Source: Metaphire vulgaris (lineage: Eukaryota; Annelida; Clitellata; Crassiclitellata; Megascolecidae). From it: a stretch of DNA of 64,000 bases. Below are positions 23,521-64,000 of the stretch, piece after piece. A program made the translations under genes and the position numbers. Positions within the stretch are counted from its first letter, which is position 1; each line of letters begins with the position of its first letter. The stretch spans positions 682,001 through 746,000 of the forward strand of contig CM030862.1 of assembly GCA_018105865.1 (NCBI GenBank), given 5' to 3'. The notes under the pieces are model-generated. The model had not been told where the DNA came from. It searched no databases and worked only from the letters and a program-made list of their open reading frames with translations.

Positions 23521-24604
23521 AAAGTTTATTAACCCTCAAAGGGTCTGTGAATTCCCAGTGCCACTATATGTAAGCCTCTGTAAGCCTCTATGTAAGCCAG
23601 TAAGCCTCTGAGTATTACAGTCATAGAAATACTAGTTTCTCAGAGGTTGTGCATGAGCACCAGAAGAGACCTAGCTATCGAAGGTCATCACAGCTTATAC
23701 AAAAAGCCAACTAAGGCTGTGGTTAGAAACTGACATGGGCCTATAATTGGTCTTGCTGTATTGTTACTTGCAAAATACGCCTTGTTAGCAAAATGTCCGG
23801 TTATCATTTATAATTGGCCGATCATTAAAATTAGCTTAAGGTAATTTAATTAAAATAACATAAATAAAATCAACTGAAATAAATTAAAGCATGTCTGTCA
23901 TTAACTTCACAGTATTCTTACCACCTCTGAATTGAAAGTTTACCAAAAAATTAAATCTTACTTCATCACTAACTGAAAAAACCAGGCACCATATAAATCT
24001 GTCTATCACATAATCTTAACATGGCATACGTTAGAATGATTATAAAATAGAAATCGTACACGCAAATAAGTCTCTTGCTGCGTGTCTTCGAAGGGTCGGC
24101 TCGTTGAAATTTATTTCTCTTGGCTTTACTCTTGGTTTCTCGTCTTAATTCGCCTGAAATTCGTTATTAGAAGCGTTTACTCTTGCAAAATGAAACCTAC
24201 ATGAAAACAAACGAAACCAAGACGACGGATCTATGGAGATACCGCAGTCGCTATGACGACTGAAATCTTCTCATCAAAGACAGCAGTCACGGCACACGAC
24301 CAGAGAGACGATAGTTTATAGATCATTACATTACTTACAAGTTACAACTTTCGGTGTTTCATGGCATTGGCTAGAAAATGATACTTTTGAATCTAATTTC
24401 GCGTGGTTCTCACACAGGGCAGTCCCTACTGAATCACTTTAAACCTTCCTCATTTCCTATCATTCCCGCATTATCTCCTCAAGTCTTCAGGTTTAAGCTT
24501 AAATCTTTCCTTTTTCTAAAATCATATCCTCCATAGCTGTAACAACCTAGCCTCACTGCCCTTTGGACGTTGACTATTGCCTGGCTGATAACATACCTTC
24601 CCCA
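23521..24604. other. Region upstream of ZUP1, no exon seen
   Basis: Mostly unique AT-rich sequence with a short TAAGCCTCT repeat (23570-23610). A ZUP1 5' UTR or promoter should lie between 22.4 and about 24.5 kb; the less AT-rich part near 24180-24310 is a candidate, without direct support. Confidence 0.35.
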
Positions 24605-24715
24605 TAGCTATTTTAAGAGAGGCTGAGCGCCTAAGAATAAGCAGCTACTGTTGTGCTGCTTTCCAAGGCGCTATAGAAATCCACGAGATTTTACTTTACT
24701 TACTTTTTACTTTAC
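24605..24715. mobile_element. SINE 3' end
   Basis: Contains AATAAGCAGCTACTG and GGCGCTATAGAAATCCACGA, the tail found also at 10825; followed by TTTACTTTACTT and an ATT run. Confidence 0.6.
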
Positions 24716-24733
24716 TTGTTATATTATATTATA

Positions 24734-24833
<100 letters not shown>

Positions 24834-25614
24834 CGCGACCCACTAGACTGAGCCCTGCGACCCACTTTTGGGTCGCGACCCACAGTTTGGGAAGCACTGG
24901 TCTATTCTAGAATACTGTCTTTTCGAAGAATTGAACGTAGGATTACCTTGATTTGATGTCTAGTTTTATTTTCTGCTGCATAAGGTGGTTAGCCGAGAAC
25001 AATCGTCTTCGAACTTATGAATGTGGACTTTTGGATTTCCAGTCATCGACTATATAGGGGACAATTTAGGATATGGCTACGATATAAATCCCAATTAGCG
25101 ATTAGACCCCATCAGTATTACAAAAATTCCAATTAAAATGGGAAAGTGAACAATTATTTGGTGATCAGGTTATAGACATTCAGTAGCCTATTTCTATTTT
25201 TCTAGCTAGGCCTATAACTGAACTGCTATTCCTTTAATTCGCTATAACGCTGGATTAGACCGATCAACTACAGTAGATAGGCCTACCGCAGTAGCATGTA
25301 AGCGAGAGTATCTTTATTAAACCAGAACCAGACAAGACTTTTGTAACAAAGAACAACTTTAATCAACGACATTCACCTAGTATCATACATGGCACTGAAC
25401 AACAGCGACCAACTTAGCCACATTTTCAACACAGGCTTAATTAGGCTATACACAGGTTGAGTATCATTGTTGTTGGTGCAAAACAATTATAGGCCTAATC
25501 TAAAAGTCGTCTAAATTTATAACATCGGTTGACCATAAATCAATGCATAATCAAGAATAATTGTTGCTACTTTTACTTCTTACACAGGGCAGACCTCCAC
25601 TAAACCAGTTCAGA

Positions 25615-26126
<512 letters not shown>

Positions 26127-27014
26127 TGGTGTCTGTATGAGGAAGGGGAAATTTCTGGTCACTTCTAACTGGCTTGTCCACTGTTTAAATAGCAAGGGAA
26201 GGAGTTGTGAAAGTGGCGACTCCCCACCCCGCTGCTCTGACTATCAAACAGTTTCATCTTAGCTGCTGCTGGCATTTAAAGAAAACCGGATCGCCGCATA
26301 TTTCTGCCGAGATTAGATCCATACTAAGATCCTCTGCCCGATGGCGCCGGTGTCATCTTTAGAAGTCGAACAGCTTCATATATGTCTCTGGTGGCTGAAA
26401 ATTTTGGGGTGGGAGTAGTGTACCCTCACTCTGCTTTGTTGAGAAACCGAACACCTCTAGCGCATATTTAATCGGACTTCGCTCCGCCCACGGCACAGAT
26501 GAATTAACTTAATAACCAAGAATTTGAATATACAGTATAGGCTCAGTGGTTTGGCGCAACATTTTTTCGAAGGGGAGGGGGGACGTCTGACGACTTTGAC
26601 GAGCAAAAAAGGTCATCGCCAGTTTAACGAGACATAGAAAGTCATTTGTTTCAATTATTTTGCACCCCATTTTGGGGTGGGGTGTGGGTGGGGGTGGGGG
26701 TGGGGAAGGGGGTGGGGTGCGACACCTCTGTATAGGTTCTCTATAGCTATACTAAAGTCTTTAGCAATAGCAGTTTATGCTTTGGATACGCGAGACTTAA
26801 TGCTGACGGTAAGATCATTTCGTTAACAGAGGCTAGCGAGTCTATGCAGATCAATTTGCGCGATACACAATATTCACTATTACGGGGTCTAAGCTAGATG
26901 CGACTGCGAACGAAAAGATAATATAAAAACAGGCATATACTGGTCAGTATTTACGCACAGTGTCGGATGATTATCAGTGGCAGTTTTTAAGTCTTATAGT
27001 TTTGTTGCTGTTGT

Positions 27015-27189
27015 CAGGGGCGTAGCCAGGAATTTGATATGGGGGTACAATGCGATATGGGCGGGGGGGGGTCATAAATCTTTAAAAACTTTGAAGATCT
27101 TAAAAACACATTAAAAACTTTAAGGTAGCCTGATTTTTTTTTGAGGGGGGGGTATATATACCGATATACCCCCCGTCGCTACGCCCCTG
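27015..27189. mobile_element. hAT-like MITE, family B, next to the sif stop codon
   Basis: CAGGGGCGTAGCCAGG...GCTACGCCCCTG, flanks GCTGTTGT/GTTGTTGT. It starts 27 bases after the stop codon, so it lies in the 3' UTR. Confidence 0.82.
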
Positions 27190-27216
27190 GTTGTTGTCGG
27201 CATGCAGCGTTAGTAT

Positions 27217-57565
<30,349 letters not shown>

Positions 57566-57756
57566 CCTCGAAGAAGTAGTGCTTCTCTCTCTCTTTCTCT
57601 CTAAAACGAAGAACAGCTCTTAGAAAAGATCCCAATCCACATTTCAGGATCCCGTTGTGATCCAATTAATTTCTACAACAGAGCTTCGTTATAACTGAGA
57701 GTCACTACAGTGGTTTTCACACAGGCTTACTTAGCCTCCGAAACCACTTAAAATCA

Positions 57757-58048
<292 letters not shown>

Positions 58049-59364
58049 CAGAGGCGGATTTACATTTTGGAGGCCCGGTGCAAATATTTCCATGGAGGCC
58101 CCCGGCGCCATCGTGGTCACTTAAAGGCAGTGTTTATTTTAGGCCCTTTTTGGGGGGATTCCCCAAAATGAAAAATTCCCCCTCCAAAAAATTTTTTTTG
58201 ATATGTTGCATGGGGAGGTGGAAATTCCCCCCCCCCCAAAAAAAAGTGTGGCGACGGGAAATTTTTTATTTTTTGAGAGAGGGGAAAAATAAGGAAGCTT
58301 GTCACAGAGCGTTTAAGAAGGGAAAACGGGCAGATGACCTTTTTTGTTTTTTTGCTCGTCAAGACTTTTGAGATGTCAAACTGTGTACCTCCAAACATTT
58401 CAAAATCCCCCCTCCCCAATGTTAAGGTGGCTAGAATAAACACTGCTTAAAGAAGTAAAAATACAACAAACGTCATTGAAATGAAACAATTAAATGCCAT
58501 TAACTTCAACTCAAATAAACTTACATTGAATTTGCAGTCGTGCAGTCAGTGTACAAGAACTGGGGCACGGTCGACTTGTCGTCTATAATCCACGTGTTTT
58601 TACGTATAAATTAATTTAATTTATTTAAGTGTTATTTGAACTTATTTCTTATGAATTTAATCATACACGAAGATGAGTTCCGGTACCTTTTTTCTACAAA
58701 AAAGCACTAAGTATGACTAAGATTTGTAATCGTTTGCCAAAAAGGTCACCGTCACGGTGTTACGCATTTTACGGTAAGACAAATGAGTGATGGCGTTAGT
58801 CTGTTTGAAACTATGCATTACCATTCCAAAGGTACGGAGGCATACAAATACAACAAACTTAACACACACTCCTCTCATTTCCCGTGCTTCTTGACCGGTG
58901 GTACCGTGGTAAGAATTGACTGTCGAGACACACTGTACAGGCACTCAGGTTGAGTCATGCAGTACCCCTAATCTACATAACGATGCAAGAGGCCGGGCGT
59001 CTACGACCGCCGGTGGCCCGGTGCAACCGCCGGTCACTCGGTCAGAGTCCAGCCATTATGAGTCATACCATTAATTGAGGTCAGCTAAACCGGGGTATAT
59101 GAGATATAGGCTTTCTTAACATAGACTCATTGAGCATGCATTAAATTGCATTTCAATACTAAATTATTACTAATCCATGTCCAAACACTACTAACGTCTA
59201 ACGATACAACATTCATGTATATCTCCGAAAATAAATTACTTTAAAGAAACTAATAATTAAAAGTCTTACAAAATATTATTAGAAAAGGGAGGCCCCTAAA
59301 TTTGTATTTGCAAGGGAGGCCCGGTACCGATGCACCACCTGGTACCGTGGTAAATCCGCCTCTG
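58049..59364. mobile_element. 1.3-kb non-autonomous hAT element
   Basis: CAGAGGCGGATTTAC...GTAAATCCGCCTCTG with ACTACTAC duplications from the triplet array. The inside contains a nested family-G MITE but no transposase: the best frame (58944-58717, minus) is 75 residues without recognised motifs. Confidence 0.85.
58128..58445. mobile_element. hAT-like MITE, family G, nested
   Basis: CAGTGTTTATTTTAGG...GCTAGAATAAACACTG, flanks CTTAAAGG/CTTAAAGA; shared box variant near 58340. Confidence 0.82.
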
Positions 59365-59559
59365 ACTACTACTGGATATAACGTACCTCGGATATAGCGT
59401 ACTAAATTCTACAGAACAGCCAAGTACGTTATAACGAAGTTCTACTGTAGTTTGACATAGTGGTTACAAGCATGTATTTAAATGCAGAGTTAACTTCATC
59501 GAAATCAGAGTGCAAAGCAGTAAATAATGCGCGCAGCTAAAAATACAAATAAACTTTAA

Positions 59560-60326
59560 GTAATGGCGTACCAAGGGTATATGGCAGATAGGGCAGTTGC
59601 CCCCCTGGGCGCCACTTGAATGGGCGCCAAAAACTCATCATTTCGATCTACTCAGCGTAGAAAGAGAAGAAACTGAAATGAAACTGACTTTGAGCACGTG
59701 ATCATAGACTAGTTCGCATCAGGGCCGTCATTTCATGGTTTTCCAAGGGGCAAGACATTCGACTGCAAGGCAGGCAGCATTTTAAAAAATACCTATAGGC
59801 AAATTAGTTTTTGACCGTAGTACATGCTACAGACGATACTACTGTACATAGTGCATACCAGTGATTGTAATAAAATTATTACAACAATTCACAACACAAT
59901 TAATTTAAAAACACAAAAATTCGCGAAATTATTTTCCCCTACAAATCAGGGACAACGTCCCCTGCACCATAGGCGGATTTAGAGTTTAATATTTTGGTAG
60001 GCTAGCATGGGGTCTAGGGGTGCCATCCAGCACGCGTGCCATCCAGTACGCGACAGACCTGGTGTTGATGGAAAAAACAATTTTTTGTTTTGGTGGGATT
60101 AGTTGGGTAGGCTTAAGCCTACCCTAGCCTTTAATAAAATCCGCCTATGCCCTGCACCCCTCAAATGCGTCTCTGGTTCGCATCAAGTAAAAGCAAGAAA
60201 AGTGCATGTGTAGTTTCAATCTTTTGTCAACAGAAATGTCACGATTTGTTAATTAAAGATTAAATTTGTTAGCCTAAAAATTAAAATTTTTGACCCTGTC
60301 CCATGGGCGCCAAATACCGTTGGTAC
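59560..60326. mobile_element. Element related to repeat X, with nested MITE
   Basis: Left end AATGGCGTACCAAGGG, right end CCGTTGGTACGCC. Internal blocks match repeat X in reverse. Interrupted at 59968. Confidence 0.58.
59968..60149. mobile_element. hAT-like MITE, GGCGGATTTA ends
   Basis: CATAGGCGGATTTAG...AAATCCGCCTATG with perfect CCCTGCAC duplications (59960-59967, 60150-60157). Ends resemble those of the 1.3-kb element at 58049. Confidence 0.86.
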
Positions 60327-60333
60327 GCCCTTC

Positions 60334-60525
60334 CAGTGGCGGCTCTAGGATTTGGCAAGTGGGGGGTCGTTGGGGTGGCAACTTCTAATCATGGGGGGGC
60401 AACCATTTGTTGTTTAATGTATGTGGCATTAAGTATAGGATCCCAACTGGGGGGCAACTGGGGGGGGCAGGCACTCAATATGGGGGCACGGGCCCCTCTG
60501 CCCCCCCCCGGTGGAGCCGCCACTG
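60334..60525. mobile_element. hAT-like MITE, family A
   Basis: CAGTGGCGGCTCTAGG...GAGCCGCCACTG with perfect CGCCCTTC duplications. Confidence 0.9.
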
Positions 60526-60697
60526 CGCCCTTCACTATAAGATCACACGTGCTCACGTTTAAACTGACATTTATAAAGAATGCCCGTTGAAAAAGTGCAT
60601 GCAAGTGCAGTACACTCATCTGTTGTGCATTTGAAGGGAAAATATGGAGGTAGTCCCCCCTGTTTTGTCTCGGATCTGCGTTTGCTAATACAGCTGT

Positions 60698-60772
60698 ATA
60701 CAAATGGTTGGCCCCCATGATTAGAAGTGGCCACCCCAAAGCCCCCCTTGCCAAATCCTAGAGCCGCCACTG
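60698..60772. mobile_element. Truncated family-A MITE, inverted
   Basis: Only the part from ACAAATGGTTGGCCCCC to the end CCGCCACTG remains. Confidence 0.75.
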
Positions 60773-60786
60773 ACGTTACAACCGAG

Positions 60787-60967
60787 CAGTGGCGTCGCCA
60801 GGAATTTTTGGTAGGGGGAAAAGGGGCTATCGTGTCAGATTCCGTGCCCACCCTCACCCCCCTCCACAGAAAACTTTCTCACCGGATTTGCGAGAATCTG
60901 GTAGGTGGTCTGGGGCAGGTTGGGGGGTAGTTGCCCCCATTTGCCACCCCTCGTGGCGACGCTAATG
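60787..60967. mobile_element. hAT-like MITE, family J
   Basis: CAGTGGCGTCGCCAGG...GTGGCGACGCTAATG with perfect CAACCGAG duplications. Followed by a pogo-like end fragment (60977-61002). Confidence 0.85.
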
Positions 60968-61231
60968 CAACCGAGTCCGCTATAACGAAGTTCTACTGTA
61001 GCTATGACCATTAGTAAGCCTAACGCACACAGTCAAAGCAGACTGTCTGTTGACACTTGCATGGTATGCAGGCATGGGCGTAAACTTTTACGAGAAAGTG
61101 GGGGTCAATCCCTATATTCATCGCCTTCAACAACAGATTTGCCTCTCAAAATGGAGGGGGTCAAGTCTAGCGACCTAATACTGTAGAAGTTTGGCCAGTG
61201 CGCGTCGGTTGATTGGGTGTATTTACGACAG

Positions 61232-61447
61232 CAGGGGCGTAGCAGCCATATGGACAACCTGGCCAAATGCCAAGGGCCCCCGACCCGAGCAAAAAAATTG
61301 TTCGCAAAGTTGTAAAGTCGTAAGATCGAAAGACAGACAAGCAAAAAAAGGTCGTCAACATTTTCGCAAACTTGTCAGATCGTCTCTGGAAAGGGCCCCC
61401 CTGCCCGTTTTTCGCCAAGGGCCCCCGAGCATATTGCTACGCCACTG
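61232..61447. mobile_element. hAT-like MITE, family B/C type
   Basis: CAGGGGCGTAGCAGCC...TTGCTACGCCACTG, flanks TACGACAG/TACGAGAG; shared box at 61335. Confidence 0.84.
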
Positions 61448-61673
61448 TACGAGAGTGATCGACATTAAGACGAAGCGACTTCTGACTTAATATGACGATT
61501 AAGTTACATTTAAATTATGCAAGTTCATCGTTCTTTAGGCCTACATCACACCGGTTACGATAGTATAACTGTTATATGAAGTCCCTGAAAAATTAAATCC
61601 GCGTCCACTATAACGTTCGATCCAAGAACACCAACATATAAATATATAGGCTCAGACTTCAAAGACGACACGG

Positions 61674-61854
61674 CAGTAGCGGCTCCAGGATTTAACAAGT
61701 GGGGGGGGGTGTTAGGGTGGCAACTTCTAATCATGGGAGGGCAACCATTTTTATGTATGTAGTATTAAGTATAGGGTCCCAACACCAGGCCACTGGGGGG
61801 GCAGGCACTCAATAGGGGGTACGGGGCCCCGGCCCTCCTGTGGAGCCGCCACTG
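61674..61854. mobile_element. hAT-like MITE, family A
   Basis: CAGTAGCGGCTCCAGG...GGAGCCGCCACTG with perfect CGACACGG duplications. Confidence 0.9.
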
Positions 61855-62089
61855 CGACACGGCAAATAGATTTTCTAAAAGCAGACACATGCACTGGACG
61901 CGTCCAATACACCGTTGAGACTGATTCTAAGCGACTGGCTATCATCAGCTGTGGTTCAGCTGGGATCGAAAACGCCTGAAAACGATTCGGCCGACGTATC
62001 TCAATTCGAATCTCCGACATAAATTTAGGCCACGGACAGACTATACAGTATATACACTATAGACCATACACGCATCCGACTCAACTTAC

Positions 62090-62545
62090 CGACTAGAGGC
62101 TCCTGCGACGAACGAAATCAGGAACAAGACATATCGTACTACTACTACTACATACACACTACATTATAATAATAGCCGAGAAAGAGAGAGAGAGACTACT
62201 ACACTATAGTGTGTCGACGGTCTGAAATTATGTAAGAGAGAGGAGAGAGATAGATCTGGGGAGCGTTGCATAAGCGCCGGCGACAGAGACGGAGACAGAG
62301 ACCGCGGGCGCTTGGCCCTTGTGCGCCTACGCCGACCGACCGCGAAGGATCGGCGGCGTCTTTGTAGGAGACGGGTCGCTGTTTATTGATCCGCTCCGTG
62401 GCAGGCGAAAGAAACGCGAATTTTCGTGCATTCAGTCCGGCGAAACATTACCACCGCGCCCACTCGTCCAGGGCTCCAGGTTTCCACGCAGCCGCAGCGA
62501 CCGCGGTTGTATACAGCGAATTCGACCATTGCGTGCAGGGTGGAG
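62090..62545 (-). promoter_or_regulatory. Candidate sif promoter and 5' non-coding exon
   Basis: A CpG-rich stretch (about 62260-62545) stands out from AT-rich surroundings. A strong donor, TCG|GTAAGTTGA, ends at 62090 on the minus strand. The first coding exon at 57.5 kb has its own acceptor 35 bases before the ATG, so an upstream non-coding exon is required, and this is the only good candidate upstream within the window. The exact transcription start cannot be set. Confidence 0.38.
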
Positions 62546-62579
62546 CAATACAACCGGTACCACACCATGTTTCGTCGTT

Positions 62580-62755
62580 CAGGGGCGTAGCGACGGAGGG
62601 GGGTATATCGGTGTATATACCCCCCAAAATCAGACTACCTTAAAATTTTTAATGTGTTTTATAAGATTTTCAAAGCTTTTGAAGATCACAATCTCATTAT
62701 ACCCAAATCCCAATCACATTATACTCCTCAAATAAAATTCCTGGCTACGCCCCTG
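62580..62755. mobile_element. hAT-like MITE, family B
   Basis: CAGGGGCGTAGCGACGG...TGGCTACGCCCCTG; target duplication not clear. Lies just beyond the candidate sif promoter. Confidence 0.8.
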
Positions 62756-63339
62756 GTTTCGCTGTAAATATTTTCACGATCCCTGGATAGAAATGCATGC
62801 GGTTCAGTAGTGTAAGCCTAATTTTGCAGTATTATGTCCGGAATGCAGCCATTTAAGTTTTCCTGCAAATTTCAAAGTACAGCGGCGCCACCTAGCGAAT
62901 ACCAGGTTAGCCCTGTATGTATGAGCACGAATCCAAATAACAGATAAAAATAAGAAATGCACTGGAATCCTGTCTACCATTGAAGTAACCATGGGGCTCG
63001 GACCCCCTATTTGGCCTGGGAGCGATCGTGAGATTTGTGCAAAACGGTTGAGTAGTTGGGGGAGAGCAGGGGGTAGTATGAGAATGCTTGGGGAATAACG
63101 AAAGATGTTCAAAGCGCTCGAGATTGACACAACGTTTTCTTGCTTGTCAAGACTTTCACATAAACACCTGGAATGTTGACGCTCTCCCCTATTTCGCGAT
63201 CCTGGCTACGCCACTGCTGGCGAGAATGACTGCTTATTCTTCTTGGCGCTTTGTCTTGTTGCGTGCTGCCATTTAACGTCTTCAGTCCGTTCGATCGCTG
63301 GCAAGGTCCTTGCCCGTTGTCTAGGATTGTGGACAGTTG
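62756..63339. other. Upstream of sif, repeats and unique sequence
   Basis: No exon found. A family-C right end (GGCTACGCCACTG at 63206-63218) with a shared box near 63140 marks a decayed MITE without a clear left end. Confidence 0.45.
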
Positions 63340-63519
63340 CAGTGTTTAATCTAGACTCCTGGACTCCGGGGGGGAACTGACAAAGCCGGGGGAATTCTGC
63401 TAGGGGCTGCTGTTAGTTGATGTAGTATGCCAAAATTTACGGGGGAATTTGAAATTTCCGAGGGGGAGCGGAGAAAGGGCAATTCCCCCCCCCCCGGAAA
63501 CGGCCAAGATTAAACCCTG
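63340..63519. mobile_element. hAT-like MITE, family D, inverted
   Basis: CAGTGTTTAATCTAGAC...AAGATTAAACCCTG with perfect GACAGTTG duplications (63332-63339, 63520-63527). Confidence 0.9.
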
Positions 63520-63701
63520 GACAGTTGTTTGAGTTCAGCTTCGGAGTTTTGGCTCTGTGAGTCGAGGAAGCGACAGACAGAGGCTCCTCCTCAACTGTTA
63601 CATCATTTGAATTCATTGCAGTTCTCTTGGGTGCGTTCTTTGAACCATGCCTAACGTATTTGAAACTTAATTCAAAGGCCATGCAGATCATTAGCACAAA
63701 A

Positions 63702-63870
63702 CATGGGCGCCCACAGAAATTTCTCCAGGAGGGGCAAAACACATCATTTTTAACACAATGGCCACGTTTAATATTTTAGCAAAATTTTCAAATTTCAAAA
63801 GTGAAACGTTGGTATTTGCATTTTCCAGGGGGCAAGTGCCCCCTCTTGCCCTAATGTGCTGGCGCCCATG
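63702..63870. mobile_element. hAT-like MITE, CATGGGCGCC ends
   Basis: CATGGGCGCCCACAG...GCTGGCGCCCATG with perfect GCACAAAA duplications (63694-63701, 63871-63878). Confidence 0.88.
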
Positions 63871-64000
63871 GCACAAAACCTGAAGCAATTATTTACAATG
63901 CTATTTGTACATTTGCCACAAAGTTCAAAATATCCACCTAAAATAGAACATGAATAAAGTACTCAAAATAAACAGAAACTATTAAAGCGTTTCTTCACGA

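Noticed and set aside
61751..62020. Minus-strand frame beginning MSEIRIEIRRPNRF as an alternative sif start
   Set aside because: No donor at its end, half of it lies in a family-A MITE, and the MGNKL start at 57565 matches the family.

Overview
This window is animal nuclear DNA, most likely from a marine invertebrate. The coding parts are short exons bounded by GT and AG, separated by introns full of small transposons and microsatellites. The protein types (a Still life/TIAM exchange factor with an N-terminal WH1 domain, the deubiquitinase ZUP1, an Ig-type adhesion protein) are animal. The WH1 domain points away from vertebrates. The palindrome TAGGCCTA is very frequent. I cannot name the species; an echinoderm, hemichordate, mollusc, priapulid or other non-vertebrate bilaterian would all fit. 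No prokaryotic operon, CRISPR array or intact virus is present.

Three protein genes were reconstructed by joining exons in frame, all on the minus strand, so they read from right to left. (1) About 62.5 to 27.2 kb: a complete still life (sif)/TIAM-family Rac exchange factor. It has 26 coding exons, 5,880 coding bases and 1,959 residues, with the order myristoylation signal, WH1, a 505-codon low-complexity exon, PH, coiled-coil extension, RBD, PDZ, DH, PH and a Gly-rich tail. A CpG-rich segment near 62.1-62.5 kb with a good splice donor is the likely 5' exon and promoter. (2) 22.4 to 12.6 kb: ZUP1 (ZUFSP), a zinc-finger ubiquitin peptidase of about 741 residues in eight exons, with one zinc-finger exon tandemly duplicated and a 2.1-kb near-perfect inverted repeat in an intron. 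(3) 5.3 to 0.1 kb: the middle of an FN3/Ig adhesion protein that runs off the left edge.

The rest is repeats. At least ten families of short non-autonomous DNA transposons (hAT-like, CAG...CTG ends with 8-bp target duplications) occur in more than 45 copies, often nested or side by side. There are also mariner-like hairpins (TA duplications), piggyBac-like elements (TTAA), a pogo-like element, tRNA-derived SINEs and LINE 3' ends. Long ATT/TAG/CT microsatellites are common. Several otherwise different MITE families carry the same internal box, GACAAGCAAAAAAGGTCRTC, which is the most curious repeated signal here.

The three genes do not form a functional unit that I can recognise. I see no new multi-gene system; the interest lies in gene structure and in the transposon landscape.
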